Positions 1 to 9,470 of a stretch of 64,000 nt of DNA are shown piece by piece. Every line of letters starts with the position of its first letter. Positions within the stretch are counted from its first letter, which is position 1. The position numbers and the translations under genes were made by a program. The notes under the pieces were generated by a model. That model worked only from the letters and a program-made list of their open reading frames with translations, was not told the origin of the DNA and ran no database searches. Source of the DNA: Sulfuriferula sp. (GTDB lineage: Bacteria; Pseudomonadota; Gammaproteobacteria; Burkholderiales; Sulfuriferulaceae); NCBI GenBank assembly GCA_031291235.1, contig JARLJL010000022.1, positions 186,001 through 250,000 on the forward strand, in the 5' to 3' direction.

Positions 1-1
1 G

Positions 2-1462
2 CATTATGCCGCCGATATGGCGGGTTGGAGCGGCTCCCGCCACTTGGAGCTGCGTGCCGACGACATGTCCGTTCCGCTCGATGCGCACGGCGCTGCGCTG
101 GTGCCGTATCGCGCCTATCCCGGTTACACCTATTTGTCTGCCGCCGACGTGATGGCAGGGCTGGCGCCGGCCAATCTGCTGGAAAATGCGATTGCGTTGG
201 TGGGCACCACCGCACCGGGCCTGCTCGACCTGCGCGTAACGCCGGTGGCGGAAAATTACCCAGGGGTGGAGATACATGCCAACCTCATTTCCGGCATACT
301 CGACGGCACGATACATTATCAGCCGGGCTTTGCCGGCAAACTGGAACTCGTCCTGCTGGTAACGCTGGGTATCGTGCTGGCATGGATACTGCCGCGGTTG
401 ACGCCGTTGCGCGGGGCGCTGCTGGGTATCAGCCTGACTGCTGCTTATATTGGGGCGAATGCGTGGGCCTGGCAGCATAACTGGGTACTGGGATTCGCGC
501 CGGTGGTAACGCTGGTAATCGGCCTGATGGTGCTGAACATGGCCTGGGGGTTTTTTGCGGAAACACGGGCCAAACGTCAGATTACCGGGCTATTCGGGCA
601 ATACGTACCGCCCGAGCTGGTAGATGAAATGAGCCACGACCCGTCGCGGTTCAATATGCGCTCCGAGAGCCGTGAATTAAGCATACTGTTCTCGGATGTG
701 CGCAGTTTTACGACGGTTTCGGAAAGTCTGACGCCGCAGCAATTGTCGGATCTGCTCAACGAATTCCTGACTGTCATGACGACTGTCATTCACGGTTATC
801 ACGGTACGATAGACAAATACATGGGCGATTGTATTATGGCATTCTGGGGCGCGCCGCTCGATAATCCGCAGCATGCGCGCGATGCGGTGCTGGCCGGTCT
901 GGCGATGCAGGCCGCGCTGACTGAATTGAATATCGACTTTGCCGCGCGTGGCCTGCCGCAACTGCATGTCGGCGTCGGGGTCAATACCGGCCGGGTCAGC
1001 GTCGGCAATATGGGATCGAAATTCCGTATGGCGTATACGGTGATGGGAGACGCGGTGAATCTGGCTTCGCGACTGGAAGGCATTACCAAACAATATGCCG
1101 TGCCTATGGTGGTTGGCGAGGCTACGCGCGATGCCTTGCCGGAAATGGCTTTTGTAGAACTGGATCTGGTCAGGGTGAAAGGCAAAATGCAGCCGGTCAC
1201 CATTTTTCAGCCGCTGGGGCTGAGCAGCGAGATCGATGCTGCACTGCTCGAGTTGGCAAACCGGTTTACTGCCATGCTGGTCGATTATCGCAGCCAGCAA
1301 TGGGATGCGGCGGAGACGACTTTGCATGCGCTGATATTGCAAGCGTCAGCAATTGCGGCACCGACGCAGCTCTATCAGATCTATCTGGAACGTATCGCTC
1401 ACCTGCGCCAGTATCCGCCGGCGGCAGACTGGGATGGCGTATGGGTATTCGAAACCAAATGA
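2..1462 (+). CDS. CHASE2-domain class III adenylate cyclase (5' end outside window)
   Basis: Makes cAMP from ATP at the inner membrane in response to a periplasmic signal. The frame is open to the window edge with no start, so the gene begins upstream. What remains is the end of a CHASE2 sensor (first ~100 residues), hydrophobic helices at about residues 107-180, a short linker and a class III cyclase domain (about 215-400). The catalytic motifs are intact: FSDVRSF carries the first metal Asp, KYMGDCIMAFW carries the substrate-type Lys and second Asp, and GDAVNLASRLEG supplies the Asn/Arg transition-state pair. These residues favour ATP over GTP (family knowledge). The stop codon overlaps the start of a cyclic-nucleotide phosphodiesterase, so synthesis and breakdown are translationally coupled. 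A tail of ~60 residues follows the cyclase domain and has no recognised fold. Confidence 0.9.
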   Translation, partial: HYAADMAGWSGSRHLELRADDMSVPLDAHGAALVPYRAYPGYTYLSAADVMAGLAPANLLENAIALVGTTAPGLLDLRVTPVAENYPGVEIHANLISGILDGTIHYQPGFAGKLELVLLVTLGIVLAWILPRLTPLRGALLGISLTAAYIGANAWAWQHNWVLGFAPVVTLVIGLMVLNMAWGFFAETRAKRQITGLFGQYVPPELVDEMSHDPSRFNMRSESRELSILFSDVRSFTTVSESLTPQQLSDLLNEFLTVMTTVIHGYHGTIDKYMGDCIMAFWGAPLDNPQHARDAVLAGLAMQAALTELNIDFAARGLPQLHVGVGVNTGRVSVGNMGSKFRMAYTVMGDAVNLASRLEGITKQYAVPMVVGEATRDALPEMAFVELDLVRVKGKMQPVTIFQPLGLSSEIDAALLELANRFTAMLVDYRSQQWDAAETTLHALILQASAIAAPTQLYQIYLERIAHLRQYPPAADWDGVWVFETK

Positions 1463-2223
1463 AGATTACTGTACTCGGATGCAGCGGCGGTATCGGCGGC
1501 GGTCGGCAGACTACTTCGCTGCTGGTCGACGACGATATCCTGATTGACGCAGGCAGCGGCGTGATCGGCCTGTCGCTGGAACAACTGGTTGCGATAGATC
1601 ATGTATTTATCACCCATAGCCACCTCGATCATATCCTGGCATTGCCGTTGCTGCTGGATTCAGTGGGCGCGATGCGCGACCGTCCGGTTACGGTTTATGC
1701 GATCGACAGCGTGCTGACAATATTGCGGCAGCACATATTCAACTGGCTGGTTTGGCCGGATTTCAGCGAAGTTCCTGCAGAGCGTCCTTATCTGCGCTAT
1801 GCAGCGATCGAGGCTTATCAGCCGGTAGCACTGGCGGGGCGTGTCGTTACCGCTTTGCCGGCTAATCATACTGTTCCCGCTGTGGGTTATCTGCTGGACA
1901 GCGGAGCTGGCAGTATGGTTTTTTCTGGCGATACCGGACCCAATGCGGCGCTGTGGGATCACGCTAACCATGTCGGTAACCTCAAAGCGGTCATTGTCGA
2001 AACCGCTTTTCCACAGGATGAGCATAGCCTTGCCGAAATATCCAAGCATCTTGCCCCACAAAGTCTGGTAGCCGAACTTGCGCAATTGCAACAGGATGTT
2101 CCCGTCTACATTACCCATCTCAAGCCCGGGCGTGAGCAGGCTATTATGGGCGAGATCGGTGAATTGTTGACGCCAGGCAATATGCCGCAGCAATTAATGC
2201 CCGGACAAACCTTTTTCCTCTGA
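1459..2223 (+). CDS. cpdP: Class II 3',5'-cyclic-nucleotide phosphodiesterase (metallo-beta-lactamase fold)
   Basis: Hydrolyses cAMP/cGMP to the 5' nucleotide in the cytoplasm. The protein has 254 residues. It starts with a beta strand typical of the family (MKITVLGCSGG), has the dinuclear zinc motif HSHLDH at about residues 53-58, a further metal-binding FSGDTGP stretch near 155, and a late VYITHLKPG motif. This set resembles PDE1/CpdP rather than glyoxalase II or RNase Z. The ATG lies inside the cyclase stop (ATGA overlap), so I use it rather than upstream in-frame codons lying within the cyclase gene. The pairing suggests a self-limiting cAMP module. The symbol is by family resemblance only. 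Confidence 0.82.
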   Translation: MKITVLGCSGGIGGGRQTTSLLVDDDILIDAGSGVIGLSLEQLVAIDHVFITHSHLDHILALPLLLDSVGAMRDRPVTVYAIDSVLTILRQHIFNWLVWPDFSEVPAERPYLRYAAIEAYQPVALAGRVVTALPANHTVPAVGYLLDSGAGSMVFSGDTGPNAALWDHANHVGNLKAVIVETAFPQDEHSLAEISKHLAPQSLVAELAQLQQDVPVYITHLKPGREQAIMGEIGELLTPGNMPQQLMPGQTFFL

Positions 2224-2243
2224 TTTGCCGGAAGTCATGTCGC

Positions 2244-2302
2244 TGCTTCGCATTGGTGCATTTTTATAGCGCTGCCTTATGTTGATGCATTATGCTGGTG
2301 CC
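2244..2302 (+). promoter_or_regulatory. Two tandem NtrC-like enhancer sites
   Basis: Two 17-bp elements resemble the NtrC pattern TGCAC-N7-GTGCA: TGCTTCGCATTGGTGCA at 2244-2260 and TGCATTATGCTGGTGCC at 2286-2302. Each keeps 8 of 10 conserved bases. They are 42 bp apart (about four helical turns) and end 61-103 bp upstream of the sigma-54 element at 2363, the normal place for an NtrC enhancer pair. They were found by eye and not scored against a matrix. Confidence 0.5.
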
Positions 2303-2362
2303 GCATTGCGGGATTGTTGATACGACGATAGGTAATTGTATGAAATTAATTAACTAAATATT

Positions 2363-2378
2363 TGGCACGCAAGTTGCT
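2363..2378 (+). promoter_or_regulatory. Sigma-54 (RpoN) promoter of the guanidine operon
   Basis: TGGCACGcaagTTGCT matches the sigma-54 -24/-12 consensus TGGCACG-N4-TTGCW at every conserved position. Transcription should start near 2389, just ahead of the guanidine-I aptamer. The operon would then need nitrogen-limitation activation as well as ligand relief. Confidence 0.8.
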
Positions 2379-2424
2379 AGGTATTTAAGCAGAGAGGTGC
2401 AGTCGTCACTGTAGCCTTTGTCAT

Positions 2425-2560
2425 CAGGGCATCTAGGGTTCCGGTCTCATTATTGGGATGGCTGGTCCGAGAGTTGTCCGGTCTCAGTTAGCTGGGATTC
2501 CACGGAGGGATAAAAGCCCGGGAGGTCGCGATCAGTGGTCGCTTCGTCCTCTCGCTTTTA
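2425..2560 (+). promoter_or_regulatory. Guanidine-I (ykkC) riboswitch with terminator-type expression platform
   Basis: The conserved blocks of the guanidine-I aptamer appear in order: CTAGGGTTCCG at 2433-2443, CTGGTCCGAGAG at 2462-2473, and ACGGAGGGATAAAAGCCCGG across about 2502-2521. The last block overlaps a possible terminator. CGGGAGG (2519-2525) can pair with CCTCTCG (2548-2554), enclosing GCGA/TCGC, and a CTTTTA tract follows. Aptamer folding would capture the 5' arm and release the terminator, so guanidine should switch expression on. It precedes genes for guanidine uptake and breakdown. A covariance-model search would settle the exact limits. Confidence 0.92.
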
Positions 2561-2654
2561 ACTTTCAGGGAGTTGCAGTTATGCTATCAATATCTCAGTT
2601 CAATTTCAGGTCTCATGTATTTCCTCTGTCGTTGCGCGGACTGTAGAGGCGAAT

Positions 2655-3500
2655 ATGTCAGTAAACGCATCCTATTCAGGCATCCGAACGCAATCATTCC
2701 TGCGTCAGCTTTGGCGAAGACTCTGGACCATACGCGGCTATTTGAGTCAGAAGGAATTTCTGCTCTTTGCAGCAGTAGGTATGCTTGTACCCTTTGCTGC
2801 ATGGTGGTTTTTGGCCAACAGCGGAATCATGGACAAGGTGTTCCTACCCAGCCCCATGGATGTATTGCTCCGCATTTATCACTGGTTCGAGGACGACGAT
2901 CTGGTCGGCGACGCATGGATCAGTATCTATCGGGTCACGGTCGGTTTTCTGCTGTCGGCAGTGCTCGCGGTACCGCTGGGGATCATGATAGGCACTTATC
3001 GTCCGATACAAGCCATATTCGAGCCGTTGACCGACTTTATCCGTTACATGCCGGCGGTCGCATTTATCCCGCTGGTCATGTTGTGGGTGGGTATCGATGA
3101 AGGCTCCAAGATAGCCATTATCTGGATCGGTACTTTTTTCCAGATGGTATTGATGGTGGCGGAGGATGTACGTCGCGTGCCCATGGCGCAGATCGAGGCA
3201 GCGCAGACCATGGGGGCTGGGGACGAAGAGATCGTATCGCTGGTGATCTTCCAGTCGGCCAAGCCGGCATTGCTCGATACCCTGCGCATTACCATGGGCT
3301 GGGCCTGGACATACCTGGTGGTAGCCGAAATGGTGGCTGCGAATTCCGGCCTGGGTTACGCCATACTTAAAGCGCAACGTTTCCTGCAGACCGACAAGAT
3401 TTTCGCTGGCATTATTTTGATCGGGCTGATCGGCCTGATCATGGATCAATTGTTTCGTCTTGCCCATCGCAAGAGTTTCCCCTGGCTGTATAAGAAATAG
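2655..3500 (+). CDS. ABC transporter permease, nitrate/sulfonate/taurine (SsuC/TauC) family; probable guanidine uptake
   Basis: Inner-membrane permease of 281 residues. It has an N-terminal transmembrane segment near residues 35-55, further helices through to about 265, and the cytoplasmic EAA loop (EAAQTMGAGDEEI, about residue 182) that contacts the ATPase. The ATG follows a GAGG ribosome-binding site. It is the first gene after the guanidine-I riboswitch and abuts the ATPase gene. No binding protein lies nearby; the likely partner is at 19976-20980, behind the second guanidine-I riboswitch. Family members carry small organic nitrogen or sulfur compounds. Guanidine as cargo is inferred from the riboswitch and the downstream enzymes. 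Confidence 0.88.
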   Translation: MSVNASYSGIRTQSFLRQLWRRLWTIRGYLSQKEFLLFAAVGMLVPFAAWWFLANSGIMDKVFLPSPMDVLLRIYHWFEDDDLVGDAWISIYRVTVGFLLSAVLAVPLGIMIGTYRPIQAIFEPLTDFIRYMPAVAFIPLVMLWVGIDEGSKIAIIWIGTFFQMVLMVAEDVRRVPMAQIEAAQTMGAGDEEIVSLVIFQSAKPALLDTLRITMGWAWTYLVVAEMVAANSGLGYAILKAQRFLQTDKIFAGIILIGLIGLIMDQLFRLAHRKSFPWLYKK

Positions 3501-3509
3501 GTGAACCCC

Positions 3510-4358
3510 ATGGATAACAAGATACAAATCAATGCCGCTGGCAAGGTTTTCAGTACCGACAGGCAGGATGTGGTAGCGCTACAGGACGTCAATCTGTCGA
3601 TAGGCGCGAACGAATTCATTACCTTTGTCGGCGCGTCAGGCTGCGGCAAATCCACTCTGTTGCGCTGCATCGGCGGTCTGGAAACGCTCAGTGGCGGCGA
3701 GATACGTGTGAATGACAGGGTCGTGGACGGTCCCGGTGTGGACAGGGCTATGGTGTTCCAGAACTACAGCCTCTATCCCTGGTTGTCGGTGGTGGACAAC
3801 ATCAAATTCAGCCGGCGGCTGAAAGTGAATCGCGAAGGTGCTACTTCTTCGGAAGTGGAAGTAGCCTCGGGCCGCGCCGATGCGTTGTTGTCGCTGATGG
3901 GGCTAGCACACGTCTCCAAGGCCTATCCCAATCAGCTTTCCGGTGGCATGCAGCAGCGTGTGGCGATAGCGCGCGCCTTATTGCCCAAGCCGGAAATCCT
4001 GTTGATGGACGAGCCGTTCGGCGCACTGGATGCACAAACGCGCGAAGTCATGCACGATTTGATTCTACATTTGTTCAATCTGGAAAAAACCACCATCGTG
4101 TTCGTGACTCACGACGTTGAAGAAGCCATCTATTTGGGGCAGCGTGTCGTGTTGATGGCGCCGCGCCCCGGACGTATCGACACGATTTATGAAGTACCCT
4201 TGCCGGACAAGCGCGATCAGGAGATGAAGCTGTCGCCTGAGTTCATCGCGTTGAAAAAGCAGATTTTAAGCCGTATCCGGGAGACTTCCGGCATGCATAC
4301 GAATCAGGATTTGCTGGAGCGTATGACCCGGCAGGCCGAAGATAGCGTATCAATTTAG
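3510..4358 (+). CDS. ABC transporter ATP-binding protein (SsuB/TauB family); probable guanidine uptake
   Basis: Cytoplasmic ATPase of 282 residues that powers the adjacent permease. Visible motifs are Walker A GASGCGKST (about residue 41), Q-loop MVFQNYSLYPW, signature LSGGMQQR (about 143), Walker B EILLMDEPFGALD, and H-loop FVTHDVEEA. An in-frame GTG at 3501 directly follows the permease stop, but the ATG at 3510 has AGGTG at good spacing and fits family N-termini better. It is probably one unit of a tripartite importer whose binding protein is encoded about 15.6 kb away on the other strand. Confidence 0.9.
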   Translation: MDNKIQINAAGKVFSTDRQDVVALQDVNLSIGANEFITFVGASGCGKSTLLRCIGGLETLSGGEIRVNDRVVDGPGVDRAMVFQNYSLYPWLSVVDNIKFSRRLKVNREGATSSEVEVASGRADALLSLMGLAHVSKAYPNQLSGGMQQRVAIARALLPKPEILLMDEPFGALDAQTREVMHDLILHLFNLEKTTIVFVTHDVEEAIYLGQRVVLMAPRPGRIDTIYEVPLPDKRDQEMKLSPEFIALKKQILSRIRETSGMHTNQDLLERMTRQAEDSVSI

Positions 4359-4403
4359 CGCAGTACAGCAGTCCGGTTTTAACGAGCAGAAGAGGATAAC
4401 ATT

Positions 4404-5141
4404 ATGAATACATCGACAACAGCATACAGCCAGGATCGCACGCTGTGGGAAGAAACCGTTCCTGGCGGTGCACATTGGTCATTCACTGTAAAACGCGGCA
4501 CGACCTTGCGTGTCACCGATATCGAGGGCGGCGCCAATTTGTCCGTGCTGTTTTATAACCAGGATGAAAAACTGGAACGTTACAACATGGCCGATACGCT
4601 CAAGGCGCAGCATACTGCGCACCTGACCAAAGGCTTCGTGTGTTATTCGGATATGGGGCGCGTGCTGTGTTCGATTACCGAAGACAGTTGCGGCTGGCAC
4701 GATACTGTATGTGGTATGACCAATGCTGCGCAGGTGCTAGCCAAGTACGGCGAAGCGCGTTACCAGACTCATCGCAACGCGATGCACCGCAACGGCCGCG
4801 ACAGTTTTCTGATCGAGCTGGGCAAGTGGGGTCTGGGCAAACGCGACATCGTCGCCAACGTCAATCTGTTCAGCAAGGTCAGCGCCGACGAATCGGGCAA
4901 TCTGGTGTTCCATGCCGGCAATTCGGCAGCCGGCGATTTCGTCGATCTGCGCTTTGAAATGGATACGCTGGTGGTGCTTGCGGCGACTCAGCACCCGCTG
5001 GACCCGAATCCGCAATATCAGCCCAAGCCGGTAAAACTCACCGCATGGCGTTCCGAATTGCCGGACGAATACGATTATTGCCGCAATTTCCGTCCGGAAA
5101 ACCAGCGCGGCTTTTATAACACCGAATTGTTGTACCGTTGA
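4404..5141 (+). CDS. Carboxyguanidine deiminase subunit (DUF1989; 'urea carboxylase-associated protein'), larger subunit
   Basis: The protein has 245 residues of the DUF1989 family, long annotated as urea amidolyase-associated. Published work on this family (CgdA/CgdB) shows that the two paralogues form an enzyme converting carboxyguanidine to allophanate and ammonia. The sequence has the [11 protein letters not shown] segment, which probably supplies metal ligands, and an NVNLFSKV stretch shared with the next gene. It lies between the ABC transporter genes and its paralogue. I leave the symbol blank because I am not sure which paralogue is CgdA and which CgdB. Confidence 0.85.
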   Translation: MNTSTTAYSQDRTLWEETVPGGAHWSFTVKRGTTLRVTDIEGGANLSVLFYNQDEKLERYNMADTLKAQHTAHLTKGFVCYSDMGRVLCSITEDSCGWHDTVCGMTNAAQVLAKYGEARYQTHRNAMHRNGRDSFLIELGKWGLGKRDIVANVNLFSKVSADESGNLVFHAGNSAAGDFVDLRFEMDTLVVLAATQHPLDPNPQYQPKPVKLTAWRSELPDEYDYCRNFRPENQRGFYNTELLYR

Positions 5142-5152
5142 GAGGAAGAACG

Positions 5153-5791
5153 ATGGCTATCGTAGAAAGTAAATTCGATCCCAAAGATGCCGTGTACGAT
5201 GAAATCGTACCTGCAGGCGAACCCTGGCTGCATGAAGTCAAGCAGGGGCAAACTTTTCGTATTCTCGATCTGGAAGGCAATCAGGCTGTCGATACGCTGT
5301 TTTATAATGCGCATGATTCCAGTGACAGATACAGCGCGGTGGATACCATCCGCGCGCAAGGCAATCTGTATCTGACGACCGGCTCGCAATTGTTGTCCAG
5401 CGAGGGCAATGTGTTGGTGACCATTACTGCCGATACCTGCGGTCGTCACGATACGTTGGGCGGCGCCTGCGCGGCGGAGAGCAACAGTGTGCGCTATGAA
5501 ATCGGCAAGAAGTTCATGCATAGCTGCCGCGACAGTTTTTTGCATGCGCTGGGCCACTGCGATTGCCACATGGACAAGCGTGATCTCACCAGCAACGTCA
5601 ATTTTTTTATGAATGTACCAGTGACACCGGAAGGCAAGTTGACCTTCGAAGACGGCATTTCCGCGCCCGGCAAGTATGTGGAAATGCGTGCCGAAATGGA
5701 TGTGATGGTGCTGATTTCCAATTGCCCGCAGTTGAATAATCCGTGTAATGCTTATAACCCGACACCGGTAAGATTGCTGATCTGGAATTGA
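5153..5791 (+). CDS. Carboxyguanidine deiminase subunit (DUF1989), smaller subunit
   Basis: Paralogue of the preceding protein, 212 residues, with the aligned motifs [26 protein letters not shown] and [10 protein letters not shown]. By analogy with CgdA/CgdB it should form a hetero-oligomer with that protein and deiminate carboxyguanidine made by the carboxylase downstream. The ATG at 5153 follows AGAGGAAG. A TTG overlapping the upstream stop at 5138 is in frame but less likely. The two subunits share about the same core, indicating an old tandem duplication. Confidence 0.85.
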   Translation: MAIVESKFDPKDAVYDEIVPAGEPWLHEVKQGQTFRILDLEGNQAVDTLFYNAHDSSDRYSAVDTIRAQGNLYLTTGSQLLSSEGNVLVTITADTCGRHDTLGGACAAESNSVRYEIGKKFMHSCRDSFLHALGHCDCHMDKRDLTSNVNFFMNVPVTPEGKLTFEDGISAPGKYVEMRAEMDVMVLISNCPQLNNPCNAYNPTPVRLLIWN

Positions 5792-5866
5792 TCGCTCCGG
5801 TTGCAGGACGACCTGCAATAACAAGAATAATGATGGGACGACCCGTCATGGAATGGGAACAAGATT

Positions 5867-8800
5867 ATGTTTGCTAAAGTGTTGATTGCTAACCGCGGCG
5901 CCATTGCCTGCCGTATCATTCGCACGCTGAAAAAGTTGGGAATTCGCTCGGTTGCCGTGTATTCGGAAGCCGATGCGCATTCGCTGCATGTGGCGCAAGC
6001 CGACGAGGCCGTATGCATAGGGCCGGCGCCTGCCGCAGAAAGTTATCTGCGCGCCGAAAAGATACTGGAAGTCGCTAGACAGACCGGTGCGCAAGCCATC
6101 CATCCTGGCTACGGTTTTCTCTCTGAAAATGCCGCATTCGCCGAATCCTGTGCCGCCTCCGGCATCGTTTTCATCGGCCCGACGCCGGATCAGATGCGGC
6201 GTTTCGGCCTCAAGCATACCGCACGTGAAATCGCCGAACAGAATCAGGTGCCATTGCTGCCCGGTAGCGGTCTGCTGGCCGATGCCGGCCACGCCCAGGC
6301 CGAAGCGGCGCGCATCGGTTATCCGGTCATGCTCAAAAGCACGGCAGGCGGCGGCGGTATCGGCATGCGCCTGATCTGGAGCGCGGATGAGCTGGTGGAA
6401 GCATTTCAGTCGGTCGCGCGTCTTGCCAGCGCCAACTTCAAGGATGCTGGTATTTATCTGGAAAAATACGTCGAGCAGGCGCGCCATATCGAAGTGCAGA
6501 TCTTCGGCGACGGCAAGGGCAATGTGGTCGCGCTGGGCGAACGCGACTGCTCGGTACAGCGTCGTAACCAGAAGGTGATAGAAGAGACGCCGGCACCGGG
6601 GCTGACCGATGCGCAGCGTGCGCGCTTGCTGGCGACGGCGGTGCAGCTGGGCAAGGCGGTAAATTACCAGTCTGCCGGAACCGTGGAATTCGTCTACGAC
6701 GCGCAGAACGGCGAGTTTTACTTCCTCGAAGTGAATACCCGGCTGCAGGTGGAGCATGGCGTCACCGAACAAGTGACCGGTATCGATCTGGTCGAGTGGA
6801 TGATACGTCAGGCTGCGGAGGATTTGCCTGCGCTGGACAGTATGGCTATCCAGCCGCACGGTGCGTCGATACAGGTGCGTTTGTATGCGGAAGATCCGGG
6901 CAAGAATTTTCAGCCGTCCAGCGGCGTGCTCACCGAGGCTGTATTCCCGGACAGCGCTCGCGTCGATACCTGGGTTGAACGCGGCAGCAATATCCCGCCG
7001 TTTTACGACCCGATGGTAGCCAAGATCATCGTTACTGCCGCTGACCGCGAGCACGCTATCGCCAGCATGCAAAGTGCGCTGGATGCGACCCGCATTGCCG
7101 GTATCGAATGCAATCTGGATTATCTGCGCCAGATTATCCGCGACCATGTGTTCGTCGAGGGCAAGCAGACCACGCGTTATCTGAATGCGCTGCATTATCA
7201 GGCAGCGACCATAGACGTGCTGGAACCCGGCGTGCAGAGCAGCATACAGGATTACCCCGGACGGCAGGGTTACTGGGACGTCGGCGTACCGCCTTCCGGC
7301 CCCATGGATGCGCTGGCATTCCGGCTGGGTAACCGCCTGCTGGGTAATGTCGATGATGCGGCCGGGCTGGAATTGACTGTGGCCGGGCCGACGCTACGCT
7401 TTAACCGCGATAGCGTGATCGCGCTGACCGGGGCGGCCATGACGGCTGAACTGGATGGCGTAGCGCTCGATTTCTGGCGCGCGCAATTTGTCAAAGCAGG
7501 TAGCGTATTGCGCCTGGGCAGCATACAGGGCGACGGTTGCCGCAGTTATCTGACCGTGGCAGGCGGTTTCGACGTGCCGGATTATCTGGGCAGCAAATCC
7601 ACCTTCACTCTGGGTCAGTTCGGCGGCCATGCCGGACGCACGCTACGGGTAGGCGATGTGCTGCATCTAAATACTGCGCCTGCCGCTGTGCAAGCCGATG
7701 TGGCGCTGGATGCGGCCTTGATCCCCGCATACCACAGCCATTGGGAAATCGGTGTGCTGTACGGCCCGCACGGCGCGCCGGATTTCTTTACCGATGCCGA
7801 TATCGACATGTTTTTTGCCACCGATTGGGAAGTGCATTACAACTCCAGCCGCACCGGGGTACGCCTGATCGGGCCCAAACCGCAATGGGCGCGGGCGGAC
7901 GGCGGCGAAGCGGGCTTGCATCCGTCCAACATTCACGACAATGCCTACGCTATCGGCGCTGTGGATTTTACCGGTGACATGCCGGTGATACTGGGACCGG
8001 ATGGCCCCAGCCTGGGCGGTTTCGTGTGTCCGGCGACCATTGTGCAGGCCGAATTATGGAAAATGGGGCAACTGCGTCCGGGCAATACCGTGCGTTTCAA
8101 GCGTATCGGGCTGGATGAGGCAATACAGCGCGAGCAGGTACAGGATCGTGCCATTGCGACATTGATGCCATCGGAGGCTATGGGTGTATCGCCCCCAGTA
8201 TCAGCAACGCCGGTCTTGCATCGTGTCGAAGCGCAGGACGGGCAGGTCGCGGTGACTTACCGGCCTGCCGGCGACAAGTATCTGCTGGTGGAATACGGCC
8301 CGCTGGTGCTGGACATCAATTTGCGCTTCCGCGTACATGCTCTGATGACCTGGCTGCAGCAGAAAAATATCTCTGGCATCATCGATCTGACCCCCGGCAT
8401 CCGTTCGTTGCAGGTGCATTACAACAATCAGCTGTTGCCGCTGCCGCAGCTGATGGTTGTGCTGACCGAGGCGGAATCCGCTCTCGCCAATATTGAGGAT
8501 TTGGTGGTGCCGGCGCGTATAGTGCATCTGCCGTTGTCATGGGACGACCCGTCGACGCGGCTGGCGATCGAGAAATACATGCAGTCGGTGCGCAAGGATG
8601 CGCCGTGGTGCCCGAGCAATATCGAATTCATCCGCCGCATGAATGGGCTGGACAGCATTGAGCAGGTAAAAGACATCGTGTTCAACGCCAGCTATCTGGT
8701 AATGGGGCTGGGCGATGTCTATCTCGGTGCGCCGGTTGCCACGCCGCTGGATCCGCGGCATAGACTGGTGACTACCAAGTACAACCCGGCGCGCACCTGG

Positions 8801-9469
8801 ACGCCGGAAAATGCGGTGGGTATCGGCGGCGCCTATATGTGCGTGTACGGCATGGAAGGCCCCGGCGGTTATCAGTTTGTCGGCCGTACCATACAGATGT
8901 GGAACCGCTACAAGCAAACCGCCGATTTTACCGACGGTAAACCCTGGCTGCTGCGTTTCTTCGATCAGATCCGCTTCTATCCGGTATCGGAAGCGGAATT
9001 GCTGCAGTTGCGCGAAGATTTTGTTGCCGGCAGCTTCAAGCTGAAAGTGGAAGAGACAACGTTCAGCCTGCGCGAATATAATCAGTTTTTGCAGGATAAC
9101 GATGCCGATATCGCTGCGTTCAGGGATAAACAGCACATTGCTTTCAACGCCGAGCGCGAGCGCTGGCAGGCCAGCGGTCAGGCCGATTATGCCTCGGATG
9201 TGACCGTTGCCGAAGCAGCGACCGACAGTGAACTGGATCTGCCGCCTAACAGCCGTGCTGTTGCAGGGCATGTGGCTGGGAATATCTGGAAGATAGAAGT
9301 GGCGGAAGGCGATAGCGTACAGGCAGGCGATATCCTGCTGATCATTGAATCCATGAAAATGGAAATCAATGTGGTGGCGCCTGCAGCCGGAAAAATAATA
9401 CGCCTGTTTTGTCGGGAAGGCAGCCAGATTGCTGCCGGCCAGGACTTGCTGGTGATACAAGGGGAATGA
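5867..9469 (+). CDS. Guanidine (urea-type) carboxylase, biotin-dependent
   Basis: Single-chain, 1200-residue enzyme that uses ATP and bicarbonate to carboxylate guanidine, the reaction now assigned to operons with paired DUF1989 proteins. Domain order is biotin carboxylase (residues 1-~440; [16 protein letters not shown] start and ATP-grasp loop [12 protein letters not shown] near 157), KipA-like AHS2 carboxyltransferase part (~446-760), KipI-like AHS1 part (~780-1000), then a C-terminal biotinyl domain with [11 protein letters not shown], biotinyl-Lys about 1163. Unlike yeast urea amidolyase, the hydrolase is a separate gene. The classical name is urea carboxylase. The two riboswitches and the adjacent deiminase genes argue for guanidine as substrate, while true urea is handled by urease elsewhere in the window. 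Confidence 0.92.
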   Translation: MFAKVLIANRGAIACRIIRTLKKLGIRSVAVYSEADAHSLHVAQADEAVCIGPAPAAESYLRAEKILEVARQTGAQAIHPGYGFLSENAAFAESCAASGIVFIGPTPDQMRRFGLKHTAREIAEQNQVPLLPGSGLLADAGHAQAEAARIGYPVMLKSTAGGGGIGMRLIWSADELVEAFQSVARLASANFKDAGIYLEKYVEQARHIEVQIFGDGKGNVVALGERDCSVQRRNQKVIEETPAPGLTDAQRARLLATAVQLGKAVNYQSAGTVEFVYDAQNGEFYFLEVNTRLQVEHGVTEQVTGIDLVEWMIRQAAEDLPALDSMAIQPHGASIQVRLYAEDPGKNFQPSSGVLTEAVFPDSARVDTWVERGSNIPPFYDPMVAKIIVTAADREHAIASMQSALDATRIAGIECNLDYLRQIIRDHVFVEGKQTTRYLNALHYQAATIDVLEPGVQSSIQDYPGRQGYWDVGVPPSGPMDALAFRLGNRLLGNVDDAAGLELTVAGPTLRFNRDSVIALTGAAMTAELDGVALDFWRAQFVKAGSVLRLGSIQGDGCRSYLTVAGGFDVPDYLGSKSTFTLGQFGGHAGRTLRVGDVLHLNTAPAAVQADVALDAALIPAYHSHWEIGVLYGPHGAPDFFTDADIDMFFATDWEVHYNSSRTGVRLIGPKPQWARADGGEAGLHPSNIHDNAYAIGAVDFTGDMPVILGPDGPSLGGFVCPATIVQAELWKMGQLRPGNTVRFKRIGLDEAIQREQVQDRAIATLMPSEAMGVSPPVSATPVLHRVEAQDGQVAVTYRPAGDKYLLVEYGPLVLDINLRFRVHALMTWLQQKNISGIIDLTPGIRSLQVHYNNQLLPLPQLMVVLTEAESALANIEDLVVPARIVHLPLSWDDPSTRLAIEKYMQSVRKDAPWCPSNIEFIRRMNGLDSIEQVKDIVFNASYLVMGLGDVYLGAPVATPLDPRHRLVTTKYNPARTWTPENAVGIGGAYMCVYGMEGPGGYQFVGRTIQMWNRYKQTADFTDGKPWLLRFFDQIRFYPVSEAELLQLREDFVAGSFKLKVEETTFSLREYNQFLQDNDADIAAFRDKQHIAFNAERERWQASGQADYASDVTVAEAATDSELDLPPNSRAVAGHVAGNIWKIEVAEGDSVQAGDILLIIESMKMEINVVAPAAGKIIRLFCREGSQIAAGQDLLVIQGE

Positions 9470-9470
9470 T

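Noticed and set aside
5867-9469. True urea carboxylase (urea amidolyase pathway)
   Set aside because: Paired DUF1989 deiminase genes and guanidine-I riboswitches favour guanidine; urease already handles urea. Kept as a family name only.
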